DNA of 64,000 bases from the NCBI GenBank assembly GCA_963841855.1, contig CAWJEJ010000003.1, forward strand, positions 558,001 to 622,000, given 5' to 3'. The notes beneath the pieces are model-generated. The model searched no databases. It was given only the letters and a program-made list of their open reading frames with translations, and had not been told where the DNA came from. Below are positions 27,642 through 35,115 of the stretch, piece after piece. The position numbers and the translations under genes were made by a program. Position 1 is the stretch's first letter, and each line of letters opens with the position of its first letter. Source of the DNA: CAXBBB01 sp963841855. GTDB taxonomy: Bacteria > Bacteroidota > Rhodothermia > Rhodothermales > BA12.

Positions 27642-29018
27642 ATGCATCTAAACTCACGCAGCGCGCTGCTCGCCTCGGCCTTGCTGCTCGCGGCTACGCT
27701 GAGCGTCACGCTCTCAGCCTGTGATGCACTTACGCAAAACGAACTGACCGAGCCCGCCCTTATGCTCGCGCCCATTCCCGAAGGCGCCACGCTGCTCGGC
27801 AGCACCGCACCCGGCCTCGGAGGTGCCGCGCTCGGAAAGACCGGTTTTATGCCCGACGGCGCGAGCGCCTATGGTTGCCTCGTCTCCACGCCCGACCCGA
27901 CCGGTGAGCATGCCTACCGCTACCGCGCCTTCTACCTTAGCTTTCCCGAAGATGTGCTCGCCGAAGCTGACGGGCAGAGCGAAACCGTCACGCTCACGCT
28001 GGGTAGCCAGACGCTGCTCGCCGAGACGCCGCGCGACTGGCCCGTCGTGGTGCGCCGCGCGCAGTGCCTGCTGCCCAAGAGCGACGCCGCGCGGCAGATG
28101 GTGCGCGACCAGCTTCGGCGCATCGACGTGAGCGCGCTACCGGAAACGTGGCAGGGCGAGCCCGCCGAGCACCCGGATGGGGCGGCGAGCAGTTTGGGTA
28201 AAGCAGGTTCGTGGGAATGCATGAGCTGGTGGGTCGAGCAGGTATGCTCGCAAGACGCCGAGGGCAACCTGCACAGCTGTGTCACGACCAAGGTCGAATG
28301 CACGCACTGGCAGTACATCAGCGCGTGGGAGCCGATCGGCGGGGACGGTCCCGGCGGAGGCTGGAACGGCGGCGGCGATGATGATGACCCGTGCGCGCCT
28401 GCTGAGAACGGCGGCATCCCGTTCGGGTGTGGCGGCGGCGGCGGGCCAACTTTCCCCGACGAAGATCCGTGCGAGACGGACGACGAGGTGATCGACCAGC
28501 TTGCTGCTGCAGGAGAACTGGACGCGATTTGGGAGGCTTCGAATGCGGACGCGCCCGCGCTCGAACGGCGCGAGCGGGGGCGGTGGATCGTGCGAGGCGC
28601 GAACGGCGACCTTGCATTCGTTGACATAGGTGGGCAGAGTATGGAGTGCGGTATCAATACGGGACCGATGCCTACGAACGCTGTCGGGTTTGTGCATACC
28701 CACCCGTTCGGGATCGGCGAAAACAACGTAGGCTGCGCTCTGCAAGAGCTTATCGACGACGGTATACCGATGGCAATGGTGGACATGATGCGAAGTGGTC
28801 AAATCGCGCTGACCACCGACAAAATTTACACCGGCGGCCCATCGGGATTTGATCGTGATGCGTTAGGCGCGATCCGCACTCAGATGCGCACCCAGGGTGA
28901 CATGTCCGAGCCTATCGGCGTGATGATCGACAAGAACGGCGTCCACCGCTTCGGCGAGACGCCCGACCACCCCGAGGGCGCGAGCTACGAGCCGTGCGGT
29001 TACGATGTCGCTCCGTAA
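27642..29018 (+). CDS. cassette 6a: large lipoprotein with HTHP motif
   Basis: 458 residues, the largest cassette product. Lipoprotein signal (LLAATLSVTLSAC). The middle is Gly/Asp-rich (GGDGPGGGWNGGGDDDDPC) with several cysteines. The C-terminal 130 residues contain GFVHTHPFGIGENN, which resembles the metal-binding H-x-H-P core of JAB/MPN-type or related peptidase domains seen in secreted and polymorphic-toxin proteins. The usual distal S-x7-D pattern is not obvious, so activity is uncertain. Followed by a second gene in the same cassette. Confidence 0.75.
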   Translation: MHLNSRSALLASALLLAATLSVTLSACDALTQNELTEPALMLAPIPEGATLLGSTAPGLGGAALGKTGFMPDGASAYGCLVSTPDPTGEHAYRYRAFYLSFPEDVLAEADGQSETVTLTLGSQTLLAETPRDWPVVVRRAQCLLPKSDAARQMVRDQLRRIDVSALPETWQGEPAEHPDGAASSLGKAGSWECMSWWVEQVCSQDAEGNLHSCVTTKVECTHWQYISAWEPIGGDGPGGGWNGGGDDDDPCAPAENGGIPFGCGGGGGPTFPDEDPCETDDEVIDQLAAAGELDAIWEASNADAPALERRERGRWIVRGANGDLAFVDIGGQSMECGINTGPMPTNAVGFVHTHPFGIGENNVGCALQELIDDGIPMAMVDMMRSGQIALTTDKIYTGGPSGFDRDALGAIRTQMRTQGDMSEPIGVMIDKNGVHRFGETPDHPEGASYEPCGYDVAP

Positions 29019-29066
29019 TCTCATACGCACACCTCCGCCATTCTAATAACCTAGCATCTAACTATC

Positions 29067-29528
29067 ATGACTGAACACATACACCTGCGCGCAGTACTCG
29101 CCGCGATACTCATTGGATGTTTCGCTTTAACGCTCAGCGCCCCTGCCGCCTGGGCGCAGGCGTGTCCACCCTCAGTGCCCGAACTGGTTGCAGACATGGA
29201 AGACCGAGTAGTTGACACTGGACATCGAATGTGGCAGAAGCTCGGCATCAATCCGCGTAACTACACGCTCGAAACGCTTACCGATGCAGGCGGCGGAGCG
29301 GCAGGCTGTGCCGACTTCGAGCGGCAGTTCGAATGGTTTGACTGGCGCAAGTCGAAGAAGTACGAGCACACTTTCTTTCGGCTCGGCCCTTTTGTGATAA
29401 GGTCAGCTAGGCGTTTACCTCCTGAGGAAGGCATCTACCTGTCTCCGATCGACAGTAGCTACATGGTTGTCAGAGAGGGGGAGTCGGGGGTGCGACAAGT
29501 GAACGAGTGGCTTTATTTCGGAAACTAG
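29067..29528 (+). CDS. cassette 6b: secreted protein of unknown function
   Basis: 153 residues with a signal peptide ending APAAWAQA. The mature part has two cysteines (ACPP, GCADF) and a pattern of helices then strands (GIYLSPIDSSYMVV). No attC separates it from the preceding gene (49-base gap), so the two travel as one cassette and may be functional partners, for example a peptidase-like protein and its companion. No family recognised. Confidence 0.7.
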   Translation: MTEHIHLRAVLAAILIGCFALTLSAPAAWAQACPPSVPELVADMEDRVVDTGHRMWQKLGINPRNYTLETLTDAGGGAAGCADFERQFEWFDWRKSKKYEHTFFRLGPFVIRSARRLPPEEGIYLSPIDSSYMVVREGESGVRQVNEWLYFGN

Positions 29529-29545
29529 GCGTCAGCAGCGTCGGC

Positions 29546-29665
29546 GCATAACTCTTGGCTGCGGGCGACGCAGAGGCTAGCTTTCTCTCTCGCCTGAACG
29601 CCTGCGTCTCCGGCGTCCCGTTCCAACTTCCGCGTGCTCTGCGCGCCAGAGCCTGACTGTTATGC
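29546..29665 (+). repeat. attC 6
   Basis: GCATAAC 29546-29552 to GTTATGC 29659-29665, 120 bases. More diverged than its neighbours: CTCTTGGCTGC left arm, CGCAGAGGC, and an unrelated central loop. Confidence 0.9.
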
Positions 29666-29684
29666 GCACTTCCCGCAACTTGGA

Positions 29685-29987
29685 ATGATCGAGTGGCTGC
29701 AATCGTGGTTTGAGAGTCAATGCGACGAAGATTGGGAGCACGAATACGGAGTGCGCATCGAGACGCTTGACAATCCTGGTTGGTGCATCCGCATCGACTT
29801 GGCCTATACAGACTGGGAGGGCATTGATCTTTCGGGAAGCTTAGTTGAGCGCTCGGAGCATGACTGGTATTTGGTCAGGATTGAGAACAATGAGTTCTAC
29901 GGAGTCAGCGACCCGTCCAAGTTGGGCTTCCTGATCGAGCAGTTCAAGCATTTCGTAGAGAAGCCTTTACCAACGACGCGCGCATAA
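29685..29987 (+). CDS. cassette 7: Imm53-family immunity protein
   Basis: 100 residues beginning MIEWLQSWFESQCDEDWEHEYGVRIETLDNPGW in sense. The EWLQ-W-, C-DWEH-YG, TLDNPGW and DDW-like SEHDWYLVRIENNEF patterns match the Imm53 immunity family, whose members protect against contact-dependent or polymorphic toxins. No toxin gene is in the cassette, so this is an orphan immunity gene. Cytoplasmic, no signal peptide. The stop TAA lies inside the GCATAAC box of attC 7. Confidence 0.85.
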   Translation: MIEWLQSWFESQCDEDWEHEYGVRIETLDNPGWCIRIDLAYTDWEGIDLSGSLVERSEHDWYLVRIENNEFYGVSDPSKLGFLIEQFKHFVEKPLPTTRA

Positions 29988-30101
29988 CCCTTGGCTGCGG
30001 GCGACGCAAAGGCGGGCGGTTTTGCGCTGTCTCGGCGTCGGCGACTACATTGCCGTCTCACCCGTCGGTGTGTTTGCGCGCCAGAGCCTTGTCTGTTATG
30101 C
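29982..30101 (+). repeat. attC 7
   Basis: GCATAAC 29982-29988, containing the stop codon of cassette 7, to GTTATGC 30095-30101, containing the start codon of cassette 8. 120 bases. Confidence 0.93.
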
Positions 30102-30475
30102 GGCTTGATCAAGAAACGTGGCATCCCTTCGTTGCTGTTCTGGTAGAGAGCTTTCCAGAAGTTCAGGATGAGTCTCTCTTCGGTGACGGCCTGCTGCTTC
30201 ACCTCAGCGTCGGAGCGTTCGAGCAGCTCTCGCTTGCCGCGTTCAACAGAGAGGACATCACCACCGTGCAGAAACACTTTGCCTTTGTGGAGCAAGCTAT
30301 TGCCTCGGCGGACGCGGCGCTTCTGAACGCGCTGCACGTATCGTACGCTGAGGGCTTCGCGTGGGGATCGCCTCGTGAGCAGAGTGCGCGCGCAATGATG
30401 CCTCCACGTTTGGGGCAGTTGTTCGACGCTATGGTAGCCTGGCCGGAGTCGCTAGACTCAAACGTCGCCGCATAA
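30098..30475 (+). CDS. cassette 8: DUF7674-like protein filling its cassette
   Basis: 125 residues. The pattern FVAVLVESFPEVQDESLFGDGLLLHLSVGAFEQL followed by FAFVEQAIASADAALLNALHVSYAEG recalls the DUF7674 family of small helical proteins. The ATG is in the GTTATGC core upstream and the TAA in the GCATAAC core downstream, so the coding region runs from recombination site to recombination site with nothing left over. No signal peptide. Confidence 0.75.
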   Translation: MRLDQETWHPFVAVLVESFPEVQDESLFGDGLLLHLSVGAFEQLSLAAFNREDITTVQKHFAFVEQAIASADAALLNALHVSYAEGFAWGSPREQSARAMMPPRLGQLFDAMVAWPESLDSNVAA

Positions 30476-30589
30476 CCCTTGGCTGCGGGCGACGCAAAGG
30501 CGGGCGGTTGTGCTCGCTTGGGCAGCGGTGCTATCATGAGCACGTTCAATCATCGGCGTGTTTGCGCGCCAGAGCCTTGTCTGTTATGC
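30470..30589 (+). repeat. attC 8
   Basis: GCATAAC 30470-30476 to GTTATGC 30583-30589, 120 bases, GCTATCATGAGCACGTTC loop. Carries the stop of cassette 8 and the start of cassette 9. Confidence 0.93.
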
Positions 30590-31011
30590 GGCATGTCCAG
30601 CAGCTTGCATTTTTGATAGTGCTTCTGTTTGGAGCAGCTTGCCAGCAAGAGCGCGAACTCGCAACACCGGAGGCAACGCTAGCTTTTTATCTCGAAAGCC
30701 TGCGCAACGCTGACCAATTCAGCCTCGACCGCACCATGCTTAGCGGTGAGGGGTTCGCTATCCAAGACTCTTTGCCTCTCGACAGCTTCAGCGTCACGCG
30801 GTCTGAGGTACTCTCGGCAGAACAAGCGTCAGCCTACACGTTCATTCCGAGCCCCGAGCCGGGAGATGCAGTGCTCGACGTGGCACAACACTTCGCCGGA
30901 GCAGACGAGGAGCAGATGTACACGTACTTCATGCGTGAGCGCGGCGGCGAGTGGCTGCTCTATTCTTGGTCAGCGTGGGGCGTCGATGTAATCACCGACG
31001 ATATGTTGTAG
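30586..31011 (+). CDS. cassette 9: small lipoprotein
   Basis: 141 residues starting at the ATG in the attC 8 core. Lipoprotein signal FLIVLLFGAAC. The mature sequence (TPEATLAFYLESLRNADQFSLDRTML... EQMYTYFMRERGGEWLLYSWS) looks like an NTF2-like or DUF4878-type fold often found in lipoproteins, but the match is weak. Function unknown. Confidence 0.8.
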   Translation: MRHVQQLAFLIVLLFGAACQQERELATPEATLAFYLESLRNADQFSLDRTMLSGEGFAIQDSLPLDSFSVTRSEVLSAEQASAYTFIPSPEPGDAVLDVAQHFAGADEEQMYTYFMRERGGEWLLYSWSAWGVDVITDDML

Positions 31012-31021
31012 CGCGTGTGCC

Positions 31022-31142
31022 GCATAACCCTTGGCTGCGGGCGACGCAAAGGCGGGCGGCTTGCCTCGCTCGGGCGGCGGTGCTATCATGAGCACGTTCA
31101 CTCATCGGCGCGGTTTGCGCGCCAGAGCCTTGTCTGTTATGC
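31022..31142 (+). repeat. attC 9
   Basis: GCATAAC 31022-31028 to GTTATGC 31136-31142, 121 bases, GCTATCATGAGCACGTTC loop. Confidence 0.93.
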
Positions 31143-31624
31143 CGCTGTCGATTACTACTATGTCAAGATCGGGTCTGTCCCTCCTTCTTGGTTTTGTTAT
31201 CCTATGCTCGTCCGGGTGCGCGCCTAAGCGATTGACCTATTTGCCTTCTGAAACGGTCCAAACTGGAATAGACTTCACCCCCTATACTGGTCAAGGGTTT
31301 CTGTTCACCACTGAGTCTTATGACGGAGAATACGAATCGATAGGATTAATTACCATCACTGTTTGGCCTGAGGCAGAGTTGAAGAAAGACACAACGAGAA
31401 GTGCCAGGCCTGGGGGAAGTCTTGTGTCCAAGAAATGGATTGTAGAACCAATTTCAGTTCAAGATGCTTTGTCGACAATGCATCAGCGTGCAGTCAGGAT
31501 GGGAGCTGATGCAGTAGTTAATTTTCAAGCCCGAAGGGTGAGCGAGGAACACGAATATGTTGAGCGTGGACCACTGGTGCTGTCTGGCATTGAGGTGTCT
31601 GGGTTCGCCATTTCCCGTCGCTGA
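31139..31624 (+). CDS. cassette 10: lipoprotein, YbjQ-like end
   Basis: 161 residues if started at the ATG inside the attC 9 core (31139); an internal ATG at 31160 gives the cleaner lipoprotein signal (LSLLLGFVILCSSGC). The C-terminal half, ALSTMHQRAVRMGADAVVNFQARRV, resembles the MGADAV region of YbjQ-type oligomeric proteins. Local base composition is more AT-rich than the chromosome, consistent with acquisition. Function unknown. Confidence 0.75.
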   Translation: MPLSITTMSRSGLSLLLGFVILCSSGCAPKRLTYLPSETVQTGIDFTPYTGQGFLFTTESYDGEYESIGLITITVWPEAELKKDTTRSARPGGSLVSKKWIVEPISVQDALSTMHQRAVRMGADAVVNFQARRVSEEHEYVERGPLVLSGIEVSGFAISRR

Positions 31625-31630
31625 GAGGCG

Positions 31631-31751
31631 GCATAACCCTTGGCTGCGGGCGACGCAAAGGCCAAGCGCCTTTGCTCTGATCGGCGACGGTGTCTACATT
31701 GCCCGCTCACACTCCCAGCGGCTTTGCGCGCCAGAGCCCTGTCTGTTATGC
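31631..31751 (+). repeat. attC 10
   Basis: GCATAAC 31631-31637 to GTTATGC 31745-31751, 121 bases, TACATTG loop type. Confidence 0.93.
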
Positions 31752-31816
31752 CGCCTGCCCGTAACAGTAGCCGCTCTCCTCCGTAGCCTTCGATCTCACA
31801 CAACCCACTCAGATCT

Positions 31817-32179
31817 ATGGTTGCCGTTCGCACAGAGGCCAACACTGTCGTCTTCGACGTTCAGGGCCTCCACCAACTTTGGGCTTTCAAAGGGCGCCTC
31901 GACATACCGCGTGATCACGTTCGGAGTGCGCGCCGCGACCCGAACGTCGTCAAGGGATGGAAAGGATGGCGCGCGCCCGGTACGTCCGTTCCAGGACTGA
32001 TCACCGCCGGGACCTTCCACCTAGACGGTGATCGAATCTTCTGGGACGTCTCCAACCCAGAAAACGCCGTGGTCGTGGACTTGGTAGACCACGATTACCG
32101 TCAACTTGTGATTGAGGTTGAGGACCCAGACGCCGTGGTTTCGATGCTCAACGAGCTAAGCAACCTATCGGCGGCATAA
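31817..32179 (+). CDS. cassette 11: conserved cytoplasmic protein, PH-like
   Basis: 120 residues, no signal peptide. The pattern LHQLWAFKGRLDIPRDHVRSARRDP, GWKGWRAPGTSVPGLITAGTF, IFWDVSNPENAVVVDL and RQLVIEVEDP belongs to a widespread family of small proteins with a predicted PH-like beta fold; I know no assigned function. The stop TAA is within the GCATAAC box of attC 11. Confidence 0.8.
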   Translation: MVAVRTEANTVVFDVQGLHQLWAFKGRLDIPRDHVRSARRDPNVVKGWKGWRAPGTSVPGLITAGTFHLDGDRIFWDVSNPENAVVVDLVDHDYRQLVIEVEDPDAVVSMLNELSNLSAA

Positions 32180-32301
32180 CCTGCCGCTGCACGCCGACGG
32201 CACGCGGTAGCGTTCGCTTCGTGGCGCCGTCGGCGGCTACTCTGGCTTCGTCGTCCGTCCCCGCATCTTCGGTGCCGCGGGTGAGCGGTCATTTGTTATG
32301 C
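32174..32301 (+). repeat. attC 11 (second sequence family)
   Basis: GCATAAC 32174-32180 to GTTATGC 32295-32301, 128 bases. Core boxes are the same but the arms differ: TGCCGCTGCACGCCGACGGCACGC at the left, GGTGCCGCGGGTGAGCGG at the right. Confidence 0.9.
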
Positions 32302-32402
32302 GGCAGGCGTAACCGAAGTCACAACTTCTCGTACTTAGGGGTCAACTCACGACGCCACTCGCCTTGTTTGGCATTCTGCCGAAATTCCATCTAGTAAAAC
32401 CA

Positions 32403-32810
32403 ATGAGAAAATTTCTTTCTGCGCTTGCCTTGTTTGGAATTTGTAGCTCTCTGTCAGGCTGCGACCAAATTGGCACTAGTACATCCAACTCTCTCATCGT
32501 CGGTGAGACGTCTATCCAAAATACCAGGGGTCAAGTTTTGCTCCAGGTAAAAGATGGTGACATACTGAATAACAGAGGTCAAGTCATCGGATCCGTTTCA
32601 GGCGGCTATGTCGTAAACACTCAAGGCCAACGCCTCGCTCAGGGTAGGGATGGGACAGTTCGCACGCGCAGTGGAACAGTCGTGTTGACGCTCGAAGGCA
32701 ATATGCTGAAAGGTGTTGACGGAGAGCTAATCGCTACCGCAGTCGGTGGGACACCTGACGAGTGGGCAGCAGCGGCAGCAGCATACTTCGAGTTCGTGCT
32801 ATCACCATGA
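32403..32810 (+). CDS. cassette 12: lipoprotein with five 16-residue repeats
   Basis: 135 residues from the ATG at 32403. Lipoprotein signal ending SSLSGC. The mature part is a tandem array of about 16-residue units, each with a G-x-(V/L/I) core: QNTRGQVLLQV, NNRGQVIGSV, NTQGQRLAQG, TRSGTVVLTL, GVDGELIATA. This pattern suggests a small beta-roll or solenoid. An in-frame ATG at 32364 would lengthen the N-terminus but weaken the signal. Low local GC compared with the dcw genes. Confidence 0.8.
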   Translation: MRKFLSALALFGICSSLSGCDQIGTSTSNSLIVGETSIQNTRGQVLLQVKDGDILNNRGQVIGSVSGGYVVNTQGQRLAQGRDGTVRTRSGTVVLTLEGNMLKGVDGELIATAVGGTPDEWAAAAAAYFEFVLSP

Positions 32811-32813
32811 GCC

Positions 32814-32940
32814 GCATAACTTGCCGCTGCACGCCGACGGCACGCTTGCGCCTTGCCTCGTTTGGCCGACGGCGGTTAGCATAACGTCGTCGCTCGTCTT
32901 GACATCGTCGGTGCCGCGGGTGAGCGGCCCTCTGTTATGC
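32814..32940 (+). repeat. attC 12 (second sequence family)
   Basis: GCATAAC 32814-32820 to GTTATGC 32934-32940, 127 bases, same arm family as attC 11 (TGCCGCTGCACGCCGACGGC; GTGCCGCGGGTGAGCGG). Confidence 0.9.
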
Positions 32941-32964
32941 GGCTATTTCAAACGACATCTCAGG

Positions 32965-33411
32965 ATGCGAAGTCTGCTGCTTGAAGCACGGCAATGCCGG
33001 TTGCTCTCTGGTGCTCTGTTGGGGGCACTGCTCGTCCAGTTTGTCTACTCCATAGCCTTCATCGGAGCGCTCGCGCTCATGCTCATCGTCCTAGCCATTT
33101 CGGTGCGAACGTTACTCCCGAAGAATCGTGCTTCCATCTGGAAATATCTTCGACTACCGGCAGCGATCATAGCTATCGGAACGACGCTCTTGACGCTCTT
33201 CTACCTCCCGGTCACACACTTCAACCCGGCGATAAACTGGCAGATTGAGCGGGGCGGGAGCTATGCGTTTCCGCCTCCGGGAGAGGTGGATCCGGGCTAC
33301 TTGATCTTGGTGTTTCCCGCAGTAGAGCTTGTCGTCTCGCTGGTTCTGTTCGGGTTTTTCGGCGTGTTGGCTCAATCGTTCGGCAGTCCTCGCTCAGCCA
33401 ACGCCGCATAA
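32965..33411 (+). CDS. cassette 13: integral membrane protein
   Basis: 148 residues with three or four hydrophobic helices (LLSGALLGALLVQFVYSI, LALMLIVLAISV, AAIIAIGTTLLTLFYLPV, LILVFPAVELVVSLVLFGFF). No motif recognised. The stop TAA sits inside the GCATAAC box of attC 13. Probably an inner membrane protein of unknown role. Confidence 0.75.
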   Translation: MRSLLLEARQCRLLSGALLGALLVQFVYSIAFIGALALMLIVLAISVRTLLPKNRASIWKYLRLPAAIIAIGTTLLTLFYLPVTHFNPAINWQIERGGSYAFPPPGEVDPGYLILVFPAVELVVSLVLFGFFGVLAQSFGSPRSANAA

Positions 33412-33525
33412 CCCATGGCTGCGGGCGACGCAAAGGCGAGCGGCTTTGCGCTGCGTCAGGCTCGGCGACTACATTAACCCGCTCATCATCGGCGTGTTTG
33501 CGCGCCAGAGCCTCGTCTGTTATGC
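33406..33525 (+). repeat. attC 13
   Basis: GCATAAC 33406-33412 to GTTATGC 33519-33525, 120 bases, main family arms (CCCATGGCTGCGGGCGACGC). Confidence 0.93.
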
Positions 33526-34043
33526 GGACTGCCCGAAACGCTGCTGTACGCGCTAGTCTGAGTGGGCTAACCATTGCGCTTCTCTTAGCGCTTCTAAGCG
33601 GTTGCGAATCCCCATTCTCTCTTGGCTGCACCAGCGGCTGCACCAGAGGTCTCTGCCGACCGGTCAAAACGGTCGGTACTGTAAGCGACAGGGTTCTCAG
33701 CGTAGGCGAAGGCTTCTCGGTGCGCACTACCGACTACTTTCAGAAGCCTGAACCGCTTGACGAATGCCGCGACTTCGACCTATTCGTTCCAGCGGCTGCG
33801 CAGTATGTCGAGATAGCGGACAAGTCAATAATCGAGGTGAATACGGCTGCGACTCAGTTAGGCTCGGGAGTATACCAGGACAGACGGTTAGAGTTTGGAG
33901 GGACTGCGTTCCAGGGCGACAGTGTAGTCTCGTTTACGGCAGTGTCGCCGGGCAGCACCAAGGTGAGACTGCTGTTGTGGAATGGTGACACCGCAGACGG
34001 ATACGGTATAGCGTTCCAAGACTTCAACGTCATTGTCCAGTAG
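33522..34043 (+). CDS. cassette 14: cysteine-rich lipoprotein
   Basis: 173 residues starting at the ATG in the attC 13 core. Lipoprotein signal LTIALLLALLSGC. Four further cysteines lie near the N-terminus (GCTSGCTRGLC, DEC). The remaining sequence is beta-rich (VVSFTAVSPGSTKVRLLLWN), like an Ig or beta-sandwich domain. No family recognised. Confidence 0.8.
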   Translation: MRTARNAAVRASLSGLTIALLLALLSGCESPFSLGCTSGCTRGLCRPVKTVGTVSDRVLSVGEGFSVRTTDYFQKPEPLDECRDFDLFVPAAAQYVEIADKSIIEVNTAATQLGSGVYQDRRLEFGGTAFQGDSVVSFTAVSPGSTKVRLLLWNGDTADGYGIAFQDFNVIVQ

Positions 34044-34053
34044 CCTCGACGCC

Positions 34054-34173
34054 GCATAACCCTTGGCTGCGGGCGACGCAAAGGCGGGCGGTTGTGCGTT
34101 GGCTCGGCTTGGGCGTCTACATTGCTGTTTCACCCGCCGGCGTGTTTGCGCGCCAGAGCCTTGTCTGTTATAC
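34054..34173 (+). repeat. attC 14
   Basis: GCATAAC 34054-34060 to GTTATAC 34167-34173, 120 bases, TACATTG loop type. Confidence 0.93.
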
Positions 34174-34480
34174 CGCCATCTCGTCGGCGTGCGCGGTGCT
34201 CGTGGCAGCGGTGGTGTTGTGTGATCGCTCCGGGCTGAGTTGGGCGTCTCCGTGCCAGCCGGCTTACAGGCTTGGTCGGCGTCGGCGGTGCGGCGTTTTC
34301 GGTGGCAGTCGGCGAGCGGCGGCTTCGGCAAGTCGGGCGTCTGCTCAGGCTCCGTTCGTTTCGCGGCTTCGGTGGGCTCGGCGACTAGGCGACTCTGTTC
34401 GTGAATCTCGGTCGTCGGTCGCGGCGGTAGGGCGGGCGCGGCACGGTTTGCTCTGGTGCGGTGTCTCGTTCGAGCGGGCG
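34174..34480 (+). other. cassette 15: no convincing gene, related to cassette 2
   Basis: 307 bases between two attC sites without a plausible plus-strand gene. Shared with cassette 2, in the same order: TGTGATCGCTCCG, GGCGTCTCCGTGCC, a CGGCG-TTTCGGTG block, TTCGTGAATCTCGGTCGTC and a CGGTTTGCTC block. Conservation of nucleotide blocks without a conserved frame hints at an RNA or DNA element. A long minus-strand frame exists but runs through the attC and looks like a shadow. Confidence 0.7.
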
Positions 34481-34601
34481 GTATAACCCACGGCTGCGGG
34501 CGACGCAAAGGCGGGCGGCTGCGCGTTGTCTCGGCGTCGGTGCCTACATTGCTGTCTCACACGTCGGCGCGGTTTGCGCGCCAGAGCCGTGTCTGTTATA
34601 C
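34481..34601 (+). repeat. attC 15
   Basis: GTATAAC 34481-34487 to GTTATAC 34595-34601, 121 bases; both boxes carry the TATA variant and so still pair perfectly. Confidence 0.93.
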
Positions 34602-34608
34602 CGCTCTC

Positions 34609-35103
34609 ATGCGCCTCGCTTTGTTCGTGCTTCTGCTGGCGGCAATCCCAGCCTCAGCGCAATCCTTCGACAACAGAGGTGATCTGGAATGGACGGAAGC
34701 GCAGAGCGGCACCGACTACTGCCGCTGGCAATATCCGAGATGGGCGTACCATCAAATTCGCGGCTCCGAAATCGACCAGAAGTACGATCTCAGTTGGGCA
34801 TCGAACCCCTTTCTGCTCAACGGTGACTTCGACGGTGACGGTCGCTTGGACGTAGCGGCATGGGTCAAGGATCGTAGCGCTATCGGCAGCATCGGCGTCG
34901 TTGTGGTTCACCGGGCGGGCGGCGTTCACTTCTTCGAGGCTAGCGACCTAAACTGGCAGGTATATCCGCAGGGCTACGTCGGGCGCGGTGCAACCGAGGA
35001 AGCGCCTCCCGAACTCATCGGAGACGCGCTCCTGTTCGAGCAGTCTGAGTCATTGAGCTATCTGATGTACTGGACAGGCACCGAGTATGCGCGCTACCAG
35101 TAG
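34609..35103 (+). CDS. cassette 16: secreted protein with FG-GAP-like motif
   Basis: 164 residues with a signal peptide (LALFVLLLAAIPASAQ). The mature part contains NGDFDGDGRLDVAAWV, the calcium-binding D-x-D-x-D-G-x-x-D loop typical of FG-GAP/VCBS repeats, once. Likely periplasmic or surface-exposed. The start ATG is seven bases after attC 15. Confidence 0.8.
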   Translation: MRLALFVLLLAAIPASAQSFDNRGDLEWTEAQSGTDYCRWQYPRWAYHQIRGSEIDQKYDLSWASNPFLLNGDFDGDGRLDVAAWVKDRSAIGSIGVVVVHRAGGVHFFEASDLNWQVYPQGYVGRGATEEAPPELIGDALLFEQSESLSYLMYWTGTEYARYQ

Positions 35104-35115
35104 GGAGACTGAGCG

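Noticed and set aside
33888..34508. 206-codon minus-strand frame across cassette 15
   Set aside because: It runs through attC sequence on both sides and its composition looks like a shadow of GC-rich repeats.
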